In this document: one piece after another, positions 27,613 through 35,773 of the stretch | How the letters are laid out: each line of letters opens with the position of its first letter | Position numbering within the stretch: the stretch's first letter is position 1 | Assembly: GCF_008364555.1 (NCBI RefSeq) | Contig: NZ_VTUC01000006.1 | Span: 744,001-808,000 of the forward strand | DNA from: Enterobacter vonholyi | GTDB taxonomy: Bacteria; Pseudomonadota; Gammaproteobacteria; Enterobacterales; Enterobacteriaceae | Length of the DNA stretch: 64,000 bases | Reading direction: 5' to 3' | The notes under the pieces: model-generated | The model's database searches: none | What the model was told of the DNA's origin: nothing | Seen by the model: only the letters and a program-made list of their open reading frames with translations | Translations under genes and position numbers: made by a program

Positions 27613-28982
27613 TATTCAGGTGCCTCCATGTTAAGGATTTCACTCTGAGCGCCATTCCCCTGGAATGCAGGGTTCAGACCGGTGCTGGTCTGGCACTGTG
27701 AGTACAAGTCGTTCAGCGCGTCGCCGGACAGGGAGTTAACCGCTGCTTCGGTCATGAACGAGAATTTCGCTTTAACAGCGTCACGTTTGGTTTTCAGTTC
27801 GCTTTCAGCGTTCGCCTGCAGCTGAGATTTCAGCGTGCTGATTTCATCAGTAAGCGGCTTCAGCGCCAGATTTACTGCAGCAGTAATGGCGTCAGAGTTA
27901 ATCTGAGCCTGGCCCGGGTCGCCGCCACCTTCTTTCTTCTGCATCTGCTGGTTGTAGGCATCCCAGACCTGATCGTCGGTCAGCCCCTCGGTTTTAACGC
28001 CTGCGGCATTGAGCGCGGCGATCATCTTCTCTTTCATCGGGTTTGTTTCTCCGTTGGTTTTGACTTCGTACTCAGTTGGTTTGCGCACGACTTCTACTGG
28101 ATCGCCGACAAGCGTTACGACCTTGTCAGAGATGAGGTACTTCTGGTCGAAGAGCTTCGGCTTGGCGTTTTCGCCATCCTCTTCGTAAACGAAATGGTCA
28201 GGCCAGACGCTGACGACGTAGCGCCACTTTTTGTCGTCCTGCTTGATGGACATGCGCAGCGCCTGGTAGATGTCGTCGAAGGACATCTCTGAAGCGTTGC
28301 TGATAAAGAACTTCACTTTGTTCCACCAGCCGTCTTTCATGCTGTTGGCAGCATCGATGAGGCTCGTCGCTTCAACATCGGCCTCTTGCCCGTCAGCGTT
28401 GACGAACATGCCGACACCTTCTTCAGGCGTCCCGGCGCCGGGCCCGTCCAGCAGGATCGCAATGTGGTCGAACTGCATGTTGTGAGCGACCCACGAGTAC
28501 TTCTTCTGCTTCGACTCACCTGCCTTTTGCTCTTTGTTCAGCAGCAGACCGGTAGAGACATGAATCGGGTCGGCGTTATTGCCGGAAATCATGTCGTCCA
28601 GGCGCTGAATAAGGCGCTTACCGTCAGGCTTGGTGTCTGCCACAGCCTTATTGACGTATACGTCCATCACGACTTTGTCGTTGGCCTTGCTGACGTTCTG
28701 AGCCCATGCTCCGGCGTAGTAATCGTTGACAGCCTGCGGGTCGTTGGCGCTGACGTATTTGCCGTTCACCATTGGGTGGCCGATCGGCATTAACTTGCGC
28801 TCCATCGTCTGGTAGCTGTTGTTAATCTCCTCCGCCGGGTACAGGCCGCCATTCATCACGATGTCATCGACGATCGGGACTGCACCACGAATGACGTAGT
28901 GTTCCTGGCCGTTGATGGTGGTCGTTGAGATGTTGGAGGCGTTGATGGCGAGGGATTTAACGTGGATGCTGGATAGCTTCAC
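27612..28982 (-). CDS. DUF2213 head protein (prohead protease/scaffold position)
   Basis: 456 residues. The first ~200 have the DUF2213 character (HYVIRGAVPIVDDIVMNGG, GHPMVNGKYVSANDP). The C-terminal part is charged, Gln-rich and helical (KPLTDEISTLKSQLQANAE), like scaffold tails. The place between the MuF gene and the cement gene fits a maturation protease or scaffold. The gene is intact. Catalytic residues are not assigned. Confidence 0.75.
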   Translation of the reverse strand: MKLSSIHVKSLAINASNISTTTINGQEHYVIRGAVPIVDDIVMNGGLYPAEEINNSYQTMERKLMPIGHPMVNGKYVSANDPQAVNDYYAGAWAQNVSKANDKVVMDVYVNKAVADTKPDGKRLIQRLDDMISGNNADPIHVSTGLLLNKEQKAGESKQKKYSWVAHNMQFDHIAILLDGPGAGTPEEGVGMFVNADGQEADVEATSLIDAANSMKDGWWNKVKFFISNASEMSFDDIYQALRMSIKQDDKKWRYVVSVWPDHFVYEEDGENAKPKLFDQKYLISDKVVTLVGDPVEVVRKPTEYEVKTNGETNPMKEKMIAALNAAGVKTEGLTDDQVWDAYNQQMQKKEGGGDPGQAQINSDAITAAVNLALKPLTDEISTLKSQLQANAESELKTKRDAVKAKFSFMTEAAVNSLSGDALNDLYSQCQTSTGLNPAFQGNGAQSEILNMEAPE

Positions 28983-29017
28983 GTTGCGTCCTCATTGGTG
29001 GATTTCAGGCATTAAAA

Positions 29018-29037
29018 AAGGCCGCCGTGGCGACCTT
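29018..29037 (-). terminator. Terminator of the head-region accessory gene
   Basis: On the minus strand AAGGTCGCC and GGCGGCCTT pair imperfectly around AC and are followed by six Ts. It lies 20 bases past the accessory gene at 29058. A near-identical hairpin follows the accessory gene at 35774. Confidence 0.7.
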
Positions 29038-29057
29038 CTGTTGTTCATATTAACTGA

Positions 29058-29543
29058 TTATAAAAATCGCTCTGTATCGACAGACTCTTCAATTTTTTTG
29101 ACAATAAAATCAAAGGCATTGGTAAAATCAGTCTTATCCGTAACTTTCCTGCAACCAACGCTTTCCCCACAGATATCCATAGTGTAGCCATCGTCTTTCC
29201 CCCAGAAAAGACATTCAAATATCTCCGACTTCACATAAATTTCACTATTGTATTTTGAAAGATTTATCTGAACAAAGAAACGCAAGCTGGGCTTTTGGCC
29301 ATCTACTTTTTCAAAATTTCTTACTAATTCATCTTCAACTTCTTCGCCAACTTTGTTGCCAACCAAGACGATAGGGTACTTATTTTTATCATGATCATCA
29401 CAAAGTTCCATACCTTCAACGCCAAGATAATCAATAAGTTTTGGCTTGAATAGGGTAAGGCGCGCCTTGAGATCGTCCCAGTAACGTTGTTCAGTTTCTT
29501 TGTATTCTGTTAACTTTTTTTGAACGCGATTATATAACGACAT
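29058..29543 (-). CDS. AT-rich accessory gene inside the head cluster, unknown function
   Basis: 161 residues from ATG 29543 (MSLYNRVQKKLTEYKETEQR), with AGGAG 7 bases upstream. It is much more AT-rich than the head genes on both sides and has its own terminator. It is acidic and Lys/Asp-rich, with an alternating pattern (LRFFVQINLSKYNSEIYV) suggesting beta strands. There is no signal peptide or membrane segment. It is an insertion between the MuF-like gene and the DUF2213 gene, where accessory genes are less usual. The family is not recognised. Confidence 0.75.
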   Translation of the reverse strand: MSLYNRVQKKLTEYKETEQRYWDDLKARLTLFKPKLIDYLGVEGMELCDDHDKNKYPIVLVGNKVGEEVEDELVRNFEKVDGQKPSLRFFVQINLSKYNSEIYVKSEIFECLFWGKDDGYTMDICGESVGCRKVTDKTDFTNAFDFIVKKIEESVDTERFL

Positions 29544-29593
29544 ATTATTCTCCTGTGTGTAGGGCTTTAATATGTCTAGAAAAAAACATTGGT

Positions 29594-30595
29594 TCAACTA
29601 CCATTTTTCCATTGTTTTCGCTCCTTCTCCAATTTCTCAGCAATCCCGTCATTGAATATGCTGCCGTCGTCGTTGAGCAGTACCGGGATCTGGCTGCAGT
29701 AGCAGTTATACCGATTGCCATTCTCAGCGTAGAAGTCTCGCACCTCTTCGGTGGTGTAGACCTTGCCGTGACGGCTGGCATGCCAGGTGCGCGTCGTAGG
29801 CTTGAGCGCTGACAGCCACAGCAGGCCAGTATTCAGCCCCAGCCGGTCAGCGGCCCAGTCGGTTTCGTTCCATTGCGCCTGCCGCAGCGCGCCGACCTGC
29901 TCAGTCTGAGCGATGTTCTTCGCCTTCGACATGGACACATCGAGACGCTTGCTGATGACGCTGGCCGTCTCACGAGGATTCACGCCGCGCGCGACTGCAT
30001 CGGTGATGATGTTGGTCAGGTCACCACGGGCAGTGTCACTGATTACCTTCCAGTCACTGAACGTTGTCAGCCTGGCCGACGCCACCTGATTAAGGTGACC
30101 GGGGCTGCTTAAAAGCTGCTGTAGCGTTGTCTGGCTGGCGTACACCTGCGACTGCTGCGAGAGGTTATTGTATGCCTCCAGCGTTCCACGCCGTGCCTCA
30201 GCGACGACGTAATCCATCGCCCAGAGGTTCTGCTCGCCACCCTCCAGCAGATGGTCATCAAGAATTGCCTGCACCGCCTCCAGCAGATCAGCCAGCTCCT
30301 GCGCAGACATGTCGTAGATGAACTTACCGGCGTTGACCTGGTAGAGCCGCATATCCGCGCCGTTATCATGGCACAGGAAACTCCAGTTATGGCTGTTTAC
30401 CTCACGCTCACGCCCGGTCAGGCGCTGGTCAAACAAGGCTTTCAGCGCCCACTTGATGCTGAGATATCGCTCCTCGATATCCCGGAACATCGCGGTTACC
30501 TGCTTTGCCGATCGTGTCGGGTCAACCTTGCTGCGCGGAACTACCGGTGTCCCGACTTTCGTCTTTTGCTCCGGTGTCATCGGAAAGAGGATCAT
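29594..30595 (-). CDS. Head morphogenesis protein, MuF / SPP1 gp7 family
   Basis: 333 residues; a start at the second Met (30580) is also possible. The C-terminal MuF region is seen in TRTWHASRHGKVYTTEEV followed by NRYNCYCSQIPV near the end. These minor head proteins attach to the portal. The 5' end overlaps the portal gene by about 70 bases, which is common for this pair. The gene looks intact. Confidence 0.82.
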   Translation of the reverse strand: MILFPMTPEQKTKVGTPVVPRSKVDPTRSAKQVTAMFRDIEERYLSIKWALKALFDQRLTGREREVNSHNWSFLCHDNGADMRLYQVNAGKFIYDMSAQELADLLEAVQAILDDHLLEGGEQNLWAMDYVVAEARRGTLEAYNNLSQQSQVYASQTTLQQLLSSPGHLNQVASARLTTFSDWKVISDTARGDLTNIITDAVARGVNPRETASVISKRLDVSMSKAKNIAQTEQVGALRQAQWNETDWAADRLGLNTGLLWLSALKPTTRTWHASRHGKVYTTEEVRDFYAENGNRYNCYCSQIPVLLNDDGSIFNDGIAEKLEKERKQWKNGS

Positions 30596-31997
30596 CGGTC
30601 GTTACCTTATTATTTGGGTCAGGCGGCTTAACATCTTCACGCGGCTCAAGTTCTCCCGCCTCCCTGACTTCGTTCTCATCAACAGCTGGTGTGCCATAAG
30701 CTTGCTGGGTATCCTTCGCGACCGCAGCCATTTCCTTCATGTTGGCAATCTTCTCTTTCTCGCTTGGCGCGAGTAGATCGGACCAGGTTAACGTGATTTC
30801 GCCAGATTTAGGTGGTTCGATAACTTCCACAGTCCAAAGTCGCTCTATAACTGCACTTGCCCGGTCAGTCTGGAACCCGTTGCGGCGACCATTACAGCGC
30901 TTGGCAAAGTCATTTTTGTCCTGATCTGAAGCAAGCCTTCCCGTCTGCTGACCAAACACAATGGTGAATGGCATCTGAACTGAAGAGGAAAACTGGTTAG
31001 CTGACACTGTCCACGTTGGACTCGGATCGGCAGCGGCAACGGAAAGCACCTTAGCCTCTCCGTCCTGGGTTACCAGAGCCGAATCTGTACCAGAGTTAAG
31101 CTTCTGGATGGCTGCGTTAAGCGCCTCAGCCAGCCCCGAGTAACCAGCCTTCTTGGCATCCTCCATGATTTTGTCAATCTTGGTGTCTTTCGACATGTTG
31201 ATGCCGAGCTGCCTGCTGGCGTTTTTCAGGAACCCCTCGGCGCTGCCGCCGGAGGTTTTAGCCATATCAAGCAGGTCGTTATAGCCCGCACGCAAGAACG
31301 GGATGCCAGCCAGTGAAGATTCATCTTCTGAGCCCTCGCAAAAAATGATGATGCGCTCAGGATGAATTTTGATGGAGCGCATAGGACCAACGATACTGCC
31401 GTTGTCCCCTACCGGTTGCTCCTGGAAATAATAGAACTTCGGCATGGCGTAATCTGGGGACTTCTGATCCTGCTCCAATTCTCCAGGCTTCACCTGCGAT
31501 TCCCATGCAGGAATCATCTTCACCAGACCGCGTTCGCGTGAATTACGCATTACGTCACGATTAACTGGCTCAGACCATTCACGACTATCGGCAAACTGAA
31601 GAATGAGAGCTGAGTAGTGACCGACAAGGTTACGTCTATCCGCGTCCTTCACCTTCGCCCAGTATTTCTTCATGAGCTTGGTGACTTTCTTTTCCCATGG
31701 CGTCGACTTTTTGGACTTCTTCGCCTCGTCTCCATCCACTATTACAGGATTATCAGCCCAACATGCATCCAGTAGCTTATGAACAGCGCCGAACGCGGCG
31801 CCATTGCGCTCATACATGTTGTAGAAGTGCTCAAAGTCGAGGCGCTCAGGATAGCCAAACTCACACCACAGGTGATGTCGCTTGGTATTGCCTGATTTAT
31901 TGAATCCAGCCGCATAAAGCTGTCGAGATCGCGAAACCTCGTTGAGGCTATTCACAATCAGCCCAGCGAGGACTTGCATTTCTGTATCGTTACTCAC
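30522..31997 (-). CDS. Portal protein (DUF1073 type)
   Basis: 491 residues from GTG 31997 (VSNDTEMQVLAGLIV), preceded by AAGGAC; the frame runs further back only into terminase remains. Portal-like features are the internal SIKIHPERIIIFCEG segment, the central long-helix region and a charged, disordered C-terminus (PREDVKPPDPNNKVTTDD). It forms the dodecameric gate through which terminase pumps DNA. The gene itself looks intact although the terminase genes upstream are deleted. Confidence 0.82.
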   Translation of the reverse strand: MSNDTEMQVLAGLIVNSLNEVSRSRQLYAAGFNKSGNTKRHHLWCEFGYPERLDFEHFYNMYERNGAAFGAVHKLLDACWADNPVIVDGDEAKKSKKSTPWEKKVTKLMKKYWAKVKDADRRNLVGHYSALILQFADSREWSEPVNRDVMRNSRERGLVKMIPAWESQVKPGELEQDQKSPDYAMPKFYYFQEQPVGDNGSIVGPMRSIKIHPERIIIFCEGSEDESSLAGIPFLRAGYNDLLDMAKTSGGSAEGFLKNASRQLGINMSKDTKIDKIMEDAKKAGYSGLAEALNAAIQKLNSGTDSALVTQDGEAKVLSVAAADPSPTWTVSANQFSSSVQMPFTIVFGQQTGRLASDQDKNDFAKRCNGRRNGFQTDRASAVIERLWTVEVIEPPKSGEITLTWSDLLAPSEKEKIANMKEMAAVAKDTQQAYGTPAVDENEVREAGELEPREDVKPPDPNNKVTTDDPLSDDTGAKDESRDTGSSAQQG

Positions 31998-32007
31998 TGA
32001 GTTGTCC

Positions 32008-32150
32008 TTATGTGAAGAATATCGCCCCTGAACGGCGAGGAGAGTGCAGCACGCGGTAACGGGTTGCATCCCAGTCGTGGTCTTCCTGCTGGGTATCTAC
32101 GTCATCCGGGTTTTTGCTGTCGCGAACCAGTACGGGTAGCGCCTTCGCTG
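32008..32150 (-). pseudogene. Terminase large subunit, 3' remnant
   Basis: About 45 codons in one frame ending at TAA 32010-32008: RDSKNPDDVDTQQEDHDWDA followed by TRYRVLHSP. The pattern RDxKNPDDVDT..EDH..D..RYR is characteristic of the end of phage large terminases. No ATPase or nuclease part exists anywhere in the window. The upstream end joins directly to the small-terminase start in a different frame. Confidence 0.72.
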
Positions 32151-32236
32151 ATGCCGTGCTGTGATGCTATTTCTCGGAGGGACATCACTCCGGCCCGGTA
32201 CGCCGTCTCGATGGCCTCCCAGTCCGGTTTGCTCAT
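32138..32236 (-). pseudogene. Terminase small subunit, 5' remnant
   Basis: The first 33 codons of a small terminase gene: MSKPDWEAIETAYRAGVMSL then REIASQHGISEGA, the helix-turn-helix start. GGAG lies 8 bases upstream. After codon 33 the frame shifts into the large-terminase remnant and stops at 32102, giving a 44-residue hybrid. The junction lies within 32138-32150. Together with the next pseudogene it shows that most of both terminase genes has been deleted. Confidence 0.75.
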
Positions 32237-32247
32237 TCGTTACTCCG

Positions 32248-32421
32248 TTATCTCTTTACAGGCTCATACTTCAACCTCTGGCTAATGCCATGCTTAACAA
32301 GGAAGTTACTCACTTTTTGGTAGTCAGGCTCGCAACGCATCATCAGGCAGAACACTGTCAGCGCCCTTAGATAGACAGGAACCCACCACCTGCTTTTGAT
32401 TTCAACTGACAGTCTGCACAT
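32248..32421 (-). CDS. Small phage protein upstream of terminase
   Basis: 57 residues, MCRLSVEIKSRWWVPVYLRA at the start and LVKHGISQRLKYEPVKR at the end. Its 5' end overlaps the preceding gene's 3' end by 20 bases, and its stop lies 11 bases before the small-terminase start. The basic, tryptophan-containing sequence matches a common small lambdoid gene type in this place. Function is unknown. Confidence 0.65.
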   Translation of the reverse strand: MCRLSVEIKSRWWVPVYLRALTVFCLMMRCEPDYQKVSNFLVKHGISQRLKYEPVKR

Positions 32422-32620
32422 CGCCATTGGTTTCGTCCTCTTCTGGTACAGGCGTGAACTGCACGCGCTTCACATCGGCCGGTGCAAAGTAAAGCCACTC
32501 TCCGGTCTCGGTCGCCAGCGGCACAAATCCATTAACCAACTCAGGCTGACGTCGTGACATCTTGCCCGTGAAGGTTTCGCCTGTTTGGGTGGTTAGCGTG
32601 ATTTGGTAGATGTCTGGCAT
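32402..32620 (-). CDS. Small conserved phage protein
   Basis: 72 residues (MPDIYQITLTTQTGETFTGK). It has a compact beta-like pattern with the repeated phrase GEWLYFAPADVKRVQFTPV. It precedes the 57-residue gene in the region between lysis and packaging genes. No catalytic motif is present; function is unknown. Confidence 0.65.
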   Translation of the reverse strand: MPDIYQITLTTQTGETFTGKMSRRQPELVNGFVPLATETGEWLYFAPADVKRVQFTPVPEEDETNGDVQTVS

Positions 32621-32717
32621 GGATAGCCTCTTTATCCGCTAGTGGGGATATTGCCATTACGATGGAACTGCACATGGTGATGGTGATATGTTAATTTGGC
32701 AAAACCAAGGAGGTGGT

Positions 32718-33080
32718 ATGTTTTCCTTTCTCAACACATTCAAGCGGCTCATAAGCAAGCAGCAGACGGCGCTGACCGTCGAGCCCGAGTATTCAGATGA
32801 ACAGCTATTGCAGTGGGCTACCGGTTGCATGTTAGAAGCTTTGCCAGACGAGTTTTATGAGGCGAGAATTTCATGCTTCCGTAACATCGATAGTGAAGGA
32901 CGCATAGCAATTGCAGCCATACATGACTTCAAGTTAAGCAGCGAAAGCGAATATACATCCTTTACTCCACCAGATAACCTTTACGCCACACACTGCATAG
33001 AGAAAATTCTTAACGAAGAAAACTGGCGCGAAGCCACTATAACCTTTACCCCACAAACGACACGATTCATGTGGCAATAA
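32718..33080 (+). CDS. Accessory gene on the opposite strand, unknown function
   Basis: 120 residues from ATG 32718 (MFSFLNTFKRLISKQQTALT), chosen because AAGGAGGTG lies just upstream. It runs against the late operon and ends in its own terminator, so it is probably expressed in the lysogen. The sequence has an acidic middle (EPEYSDEQLLQWATGCMLEA) and no membrane segment. Not recognised. Confidence 0.65.
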   Translation: MFSFLNTFKRLISKQQTALTVEPEYSDEQLLQWATGCMLEALPDEFYEARISCFRNIDSEGRIAIAAIHDFKLSSESEYTSFTPPDNLYATHCIEKILNEENWREATITFTPQTTRFMWQ

Positions 33081-33108
33081 ATAACCGCCCGGAGGCGGCT
33101 ATTTTTAT
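33081..33108 (+). terminator. Terminator of the plus-strand accessory gene
   Basis: ATAACCGCC / GGCGGCTAT stem with a CGGA loop and a TTTTTATTT tail, immediately after the stop at 33080. Confidence 0.85.
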
Positions 33109-33119
33109 TTCGAAGCGCT

Positions 33120-33362
33120 TTAACCGTTACCGACCCAATCGCCACCAGGCCCCATCAGCCCAACTTTCTTGGACATAATCTCGATTGCCTGTTTAAGCGC
33201 TTCGCTTTCGTAATTGTTCTTTGTCGATAGCCGCCATATCTGCTGAACAACATGCTCTGGCGTTTCAATACTCGCTAACGCAACGTGAACCTTTGAATCG
33301 TATACATCAATGACCACCAGATCACCGTCGTCCTCTATGTATGCAAGCGGTTTTTCACTCAT
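33120..33362 (-). CDS. Small phage protein, unknown function
   Basis: 80 residues from ATG 33362 (MSEKPLAYIEDDGDLVVIDV), with AGAGGAA upstream; the longer frame has no ribosome site. It is acidic at the N-terminus with a short beta pattern. A hairpin (TCTGCT / AGCAGA, 33372-33390) lies just upstream and touches the ribosome site. Function not recognised. Confidence 0.65.
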   Translation of the reverse strand: MSEKPLAYIEDDGDLVVIDVYDSKVHVALASIETPEHVVQQIWRLSTKNNYESEALKQAIEIMSKKVGLMGPGGDWVGNG

Positions 33363-33454
33363 GATATTTCCTCTGCTTGTTGATAGCAGAATGAGTGTAG
33401 TGCAAGAGTTGATTACCATTATCAAGCCCACCCGCAGATGAGCTTTGTAATGGC

Positions 33455-33979
33455 TTATCCGATCAGCAATTCAGGCTGTGTTACCTGCATGATGTACTGA
33501 TGCTCGAACTCCAGAACGCGCTTCTCTTTCTTCCTCTCGTTCATCAACCGACTGCCGATCGTGCCTTTCAACTTTGAGCGCGTTTCTTTGATGGCGTAGC
33601 GATGTTGCATTTCTTCACCCATCGCCATGCGTCGGTTTAGCTGCTCAGCCATCCAGTTAAAGGCAGCGATATATTGCTCTTTAATCGCGGTCGCCGTCTT
33701 TCCAGTGAAACCCATTACAAGCATCATCCAGCCATCTTTCGTGATGTTGTACATCAGGCGCATCTCGCCTTTTTTATCGAGGTATTCAACGGGCTCAAAA
33801 TTGAGCCGGTTAAAGTCAGGGGAGCAATCAGACTCCAGCCGCTTGATAGTGCGAAGAACGTTTTTATGCGCCTTGCCGAAATAGCGGGCGATCTTCATGG
33901 ACGTCGTGATGACCTTTCCGTTAGATGGCAAAACCATTTCGCGGAAGTCGAAGGCCGGAATAACTGACGGATTATTCAT
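33455..33979 (-). CDS. Rha family phage regulatory protein
   Basis: 174 residues from ATG 33979 (MNNPSVIPAFDFREMVLPSN). The N-terminal Rha domain is clear: KVITTSMKIARYFGKAHKNV, then LRTIKRLE, then a FNRLNF segment and MYNITKDGW. Rha proteins (phi80/P22 type) are regulators that interfere with growth in IHF-deficient hosts. It lies between the lysis cassette and packaging genes. The charged C-terminus (ERKKEKRVLEFEHQYIMQV) may be an additional binding segment. Confidence 0.85.
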   Translation of the reverse strand: MNNPSVIPAFDFREMVLPSNGKVITTSMKIARYFGKAHKNVLRTIKRLESDCSPDFNRLNFEPVEYLDKKGEMRLMYNITKDGWMMLVMGFTGKTATAIKEQYIAAFNWMAEQLNRRMAMGEEMQHRYAIKETRSKLKGTIGSRLMNERKKEKRVLEFEHQYIMQVTQPELLIG

Positions 33980-34137
33980 AGCGTGTACCTTTCTTTGAGA
34001 TGAACCTTTGCCGCATAGGAAATCAGCCCGTCGAGGCTCGCCAGCACTAACTGACTTCCTCAAAGGCTCATTTCAAAGGGTTTGGTTCGACGTGGTTTAA
34101 TTGCGCTGCGGTGCGCGGTGAAATGCGGATACAAAAA

Positions 34138-34159
34138 AGCCCCGGCGATTGCCGAGGCT
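34138..34159 (-). terminator. Terminator after the lysis cassette
   Basis: On the minus strand AGCCTCGGC and GCCGGGGCT pair with one mismatch around AATC and are followed by six Ts. It lies about 90 bases past Rz1. Confidence 0.75.
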
Positions 34160-34246
34160 CTGAATTTTGTTTTTGACACTTAATGATTTTTCTTCAGCTG
34201 GACTGCTCACAGCATTACTGACTTTTACTACTTTCATTTCTTGATT

Positions 34247-34510
34247 TCAATTTATTTTTCTCGCCCCTTCAATTTCCCGAATTGCTGCCTTATCCAGATT
34301 GCATTGCCCGAGGGCCGTATAGAGCTGAGCGTTTAACTCCAGACTTGCCTGCCACGTGAACGGAACCACCATTCTGGGGATCGGCGTGTCTGCTGTCAGG
34401 TCAGCGCTTATCGGCACCACCGGAGCTGGGACGTAAACTGTCTGTGTATTCCCGCAGGCTGTCAGCAGCGGCAGCAGGAACAAGCTGGTTAGCGCACGGA
34501 TCGCCTTCAA
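34247..34510 (-). CDS. Rz1-like outer membrane spanin lipoprotein
   Basis: 87 residues from TTG 34510 (read as [20 protein letters not shown]), partly nested in Rz in another frame. The lipobox LLTAC places the lipid on the Cys about 18 residues from the start. A proline-rich segment (YVPAPVVP) follows, as in Rz1. Together with Rz it bridges the envelope and fuses inner and outer membranes in the last step of lysis. It is longer than lambda Rz1. Confidence 0.78.
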   Translation of the reverse strand: MKAIRALTSLFLLPLLTACGNTQTVYVPAPVVPISADLTADTPIPRMVVPFTWQASLELNAQLYTALGQCNLDKAAIREIEGARKIN

Positions 34511-34778
34511 GCGCCTGCCTGATGTAGACAATGCGCGTCTCGCCTTTTTGGGCCAGTTCGTTCTTTGCATTCTGGGTAGCCTGTGAAATGTCACGGATGA
34601 GGTTCATCGTGGTGATCACGTTGCTGGTGATCGCCTCTGATGTGTCAGCCCGGACCGTCGCCTTATCGCGCTGGTCTTTGTAGGTAATGGCGTTGTCGCG
34701 GTAGTGGTTAATCGCCCAGGCCATGGAAACCAGCAGGCAGATAACGACAGCACAGATGAATGCGGTTAATCGGCTCAT
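34401..34778 (-). CDS. Rz-like inner membrane spanin
   Basis: 125 residues from ATG 34778 ([20 protein letters not shown]), with an N-terminal membrane anchor and a periplasmic coiled coil. The start overlaps the endolysin stop (ATGA). Rz1 is encoded in an overlapping frame at its 3' end. It acts with Rz1 to disrupt the outer membrane. Confidence 0.82.
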   Translation of the reverse strand: MSRLTAFICAVVICLLVSMAWAINHYRDNAITYKDQRDKATVRADTSEAITSNVITTMNLIRDISQATQNAKNELAQKGETRIVYIRQALEGDPCANQLVPAAAADSLREYTDSLRPSSGGADKR

Positions 34779-35269
34779 TTCTGGCCCCACTCGCAAACTT
34801 CACGCTCAATCTCGCGCCGGGTGATCAGCCCCTTCCACTGTTTACCACCAGCATACGTCCAGCGCTGCAGTTCTTTGCATGCTCCAGGAACATCTCCGGC
34901 GTTAAGCTTCTTCAGCAGCGTGGAGCTGGCGAAGGCACCAGAGCCAACGTTGTAGGTGAAGGAGTAAAGCGCGGCGCGGGTAGGTTCAGGGATGCGAACC
35001 TTGATCAGCGGGTCGATGGCATTTGCCACCTTTCGCAGATCTGCCTTCAGCAGGTTGTCACACTCTTTGTCGGTGTAGCGATGGCCGCGGCGAATGTCGG
35101 CACCGGTGTGCCCATCGCAAACGGTCCAGACGCCGACCACATCCTGATAGGCGTAATAGCGCCGCCCTTCCAGTCCATCCGCATTACCCAGCATTACTGC
35201 AGCAATGGTGATGGCTCCGGATCCGCCAACAATGGCACCCACCAGCTTATTCCTGAGTGTCGGGTTCAT
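34775..35269 (-). CDS. SAR endolysin, glycoside hydrolase family 24 (P21 R-like)
   Basis: 164 residues. The N-terminus has a weakly hydrophobic, Gly/Ala-rich segment ([20 protein letters not shown]) typical of a signal-arrest-release domain, so export uses Sec and activation follows membrane depolarisation. The lysozyme triad lies in [19 protein letters not shown] (Glu and Asp) followed by CDGHTG (Thr). It is very similar to phage 21 endolysin. It overlaps holin and Rz as in compact lysis cassettes. Confidence 0.93.
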   Translation of the reverse strand: MNPTLRNKLVGAIVGGSGAITIAAVMLGNADGLEGRRYYAYQDVVGVWTVCDGHTGADIRRGHRYTDKECDNLLKADLRKVANAIDPLIKVRIPEPTRAALYSFTYNVGSGAFASSTLLKKLNAGDVPGACKELQRWTYAGGKQWKGLITRREIEREVCEWGQK

Positions 35270-35471
35270 CTCGGCTCCTGCTGCGGCGGTTGTCTTCGCG
35301 GATCTTGAAATAGAGATTTGTCAGATACGTCAGTACGGCAATGATGATACCCACCAGCACGCCGATAGCGTTCCACTGCTCGGGGCTGTATGCATTAAGG
35401 ATGCCGTTTAGGATGCTCCCGGCTGAAGCGCCATAGGCAGCACCAGTGGTTATTTTTTCCATGCGATACAT
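35247..35471 (-). CDS. Pinholin, phage 21 S-like, with dual start
   Basis: 74 residues from ATG 35471. The start [10 protein letters not shown] has two Met codons three apart, like the phage 21 MKSMDKI arrangement in which the longer product is antiholin and the shorter pinholin. TM1 is the weakly hydrophobic [13 protein letters not shown] region and TM2 is [20 protein letters not shown]. The C-terminus [13 protein letters not shown] is basic. Small pores depolarise the membrane and activate the SAR endolysin encoded next. GAGGTGAG precedes the first start. Confidence 0.88.
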   Translation of the reverse strand: MYRMEKITTGAAYGASAGSILNGILNAYSPEQWNAIGVLVGIIIAVLTYLTNLYFKIREDNRRSRSRDEPDTQE

Positions 35472-35773
35472 GCTCTCACCTCGCGTAGTTAGCGGGTGCT
35501 GTGTGTTTGAAAGGGTCAGGCCCTCGGGACGATTTAACAAGAAGGCATGTCGAGGATGGTTCCCGGAGCCTGAAATAAAAAAGCCAGCGACAGGCGGGCA
35601 ATATGGGGGTAAGGCAATGCCGGCTCTCTGGCCGAAGGGACCCAGGTCATGGGGTCTTATTCATTCGGCTGGATTTAAATTAGCGGTCATCCAATTATGA
35701 GTTGGCAGCTTTACAGCTTAGTTACAGGCAAATTAAAAGGCCGCCTGAGCGACCTTTATATTGAGTAGCACCT
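35472..35773 (-). other. 302-base gap upstream of the lysis genes
   Basis: It holds the terminator at 35736-35757 and otherwise no convincing gene on the minus strand. A short plus-strand frame here lacks a ribosome site and is not credited. It is the leader between the late-region accessory gene and the pinholin. Confidence 0.6.
35736..35757 (-). terminator. Terminator of the late-leader accessory gene
   Basis: On the minus strand AAAGGTCGC and GCGGCCTTT pair around TCAG, followed by TAATTT. It lies 17 bases after the gene at 35774 and shares most bases with the terminator at 29018. Confidence 0.7.

Noticed and set aside
30522..31997. Portal gene could be named an anti-CBASS (Acb1-like) protein
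   Set aside because: Databases attach the Acb1 name to the DUF1073 family, but its place before the MuF gene, its length and its layout are those of a portal; no phosphodiesterase motif was seen.
35446..35700. Plus-strand frame of 84 codons over the holin start
   Set aside because: No ribosome site and it runs through the holin 5' end on the opposite strand; looks like a shadow.
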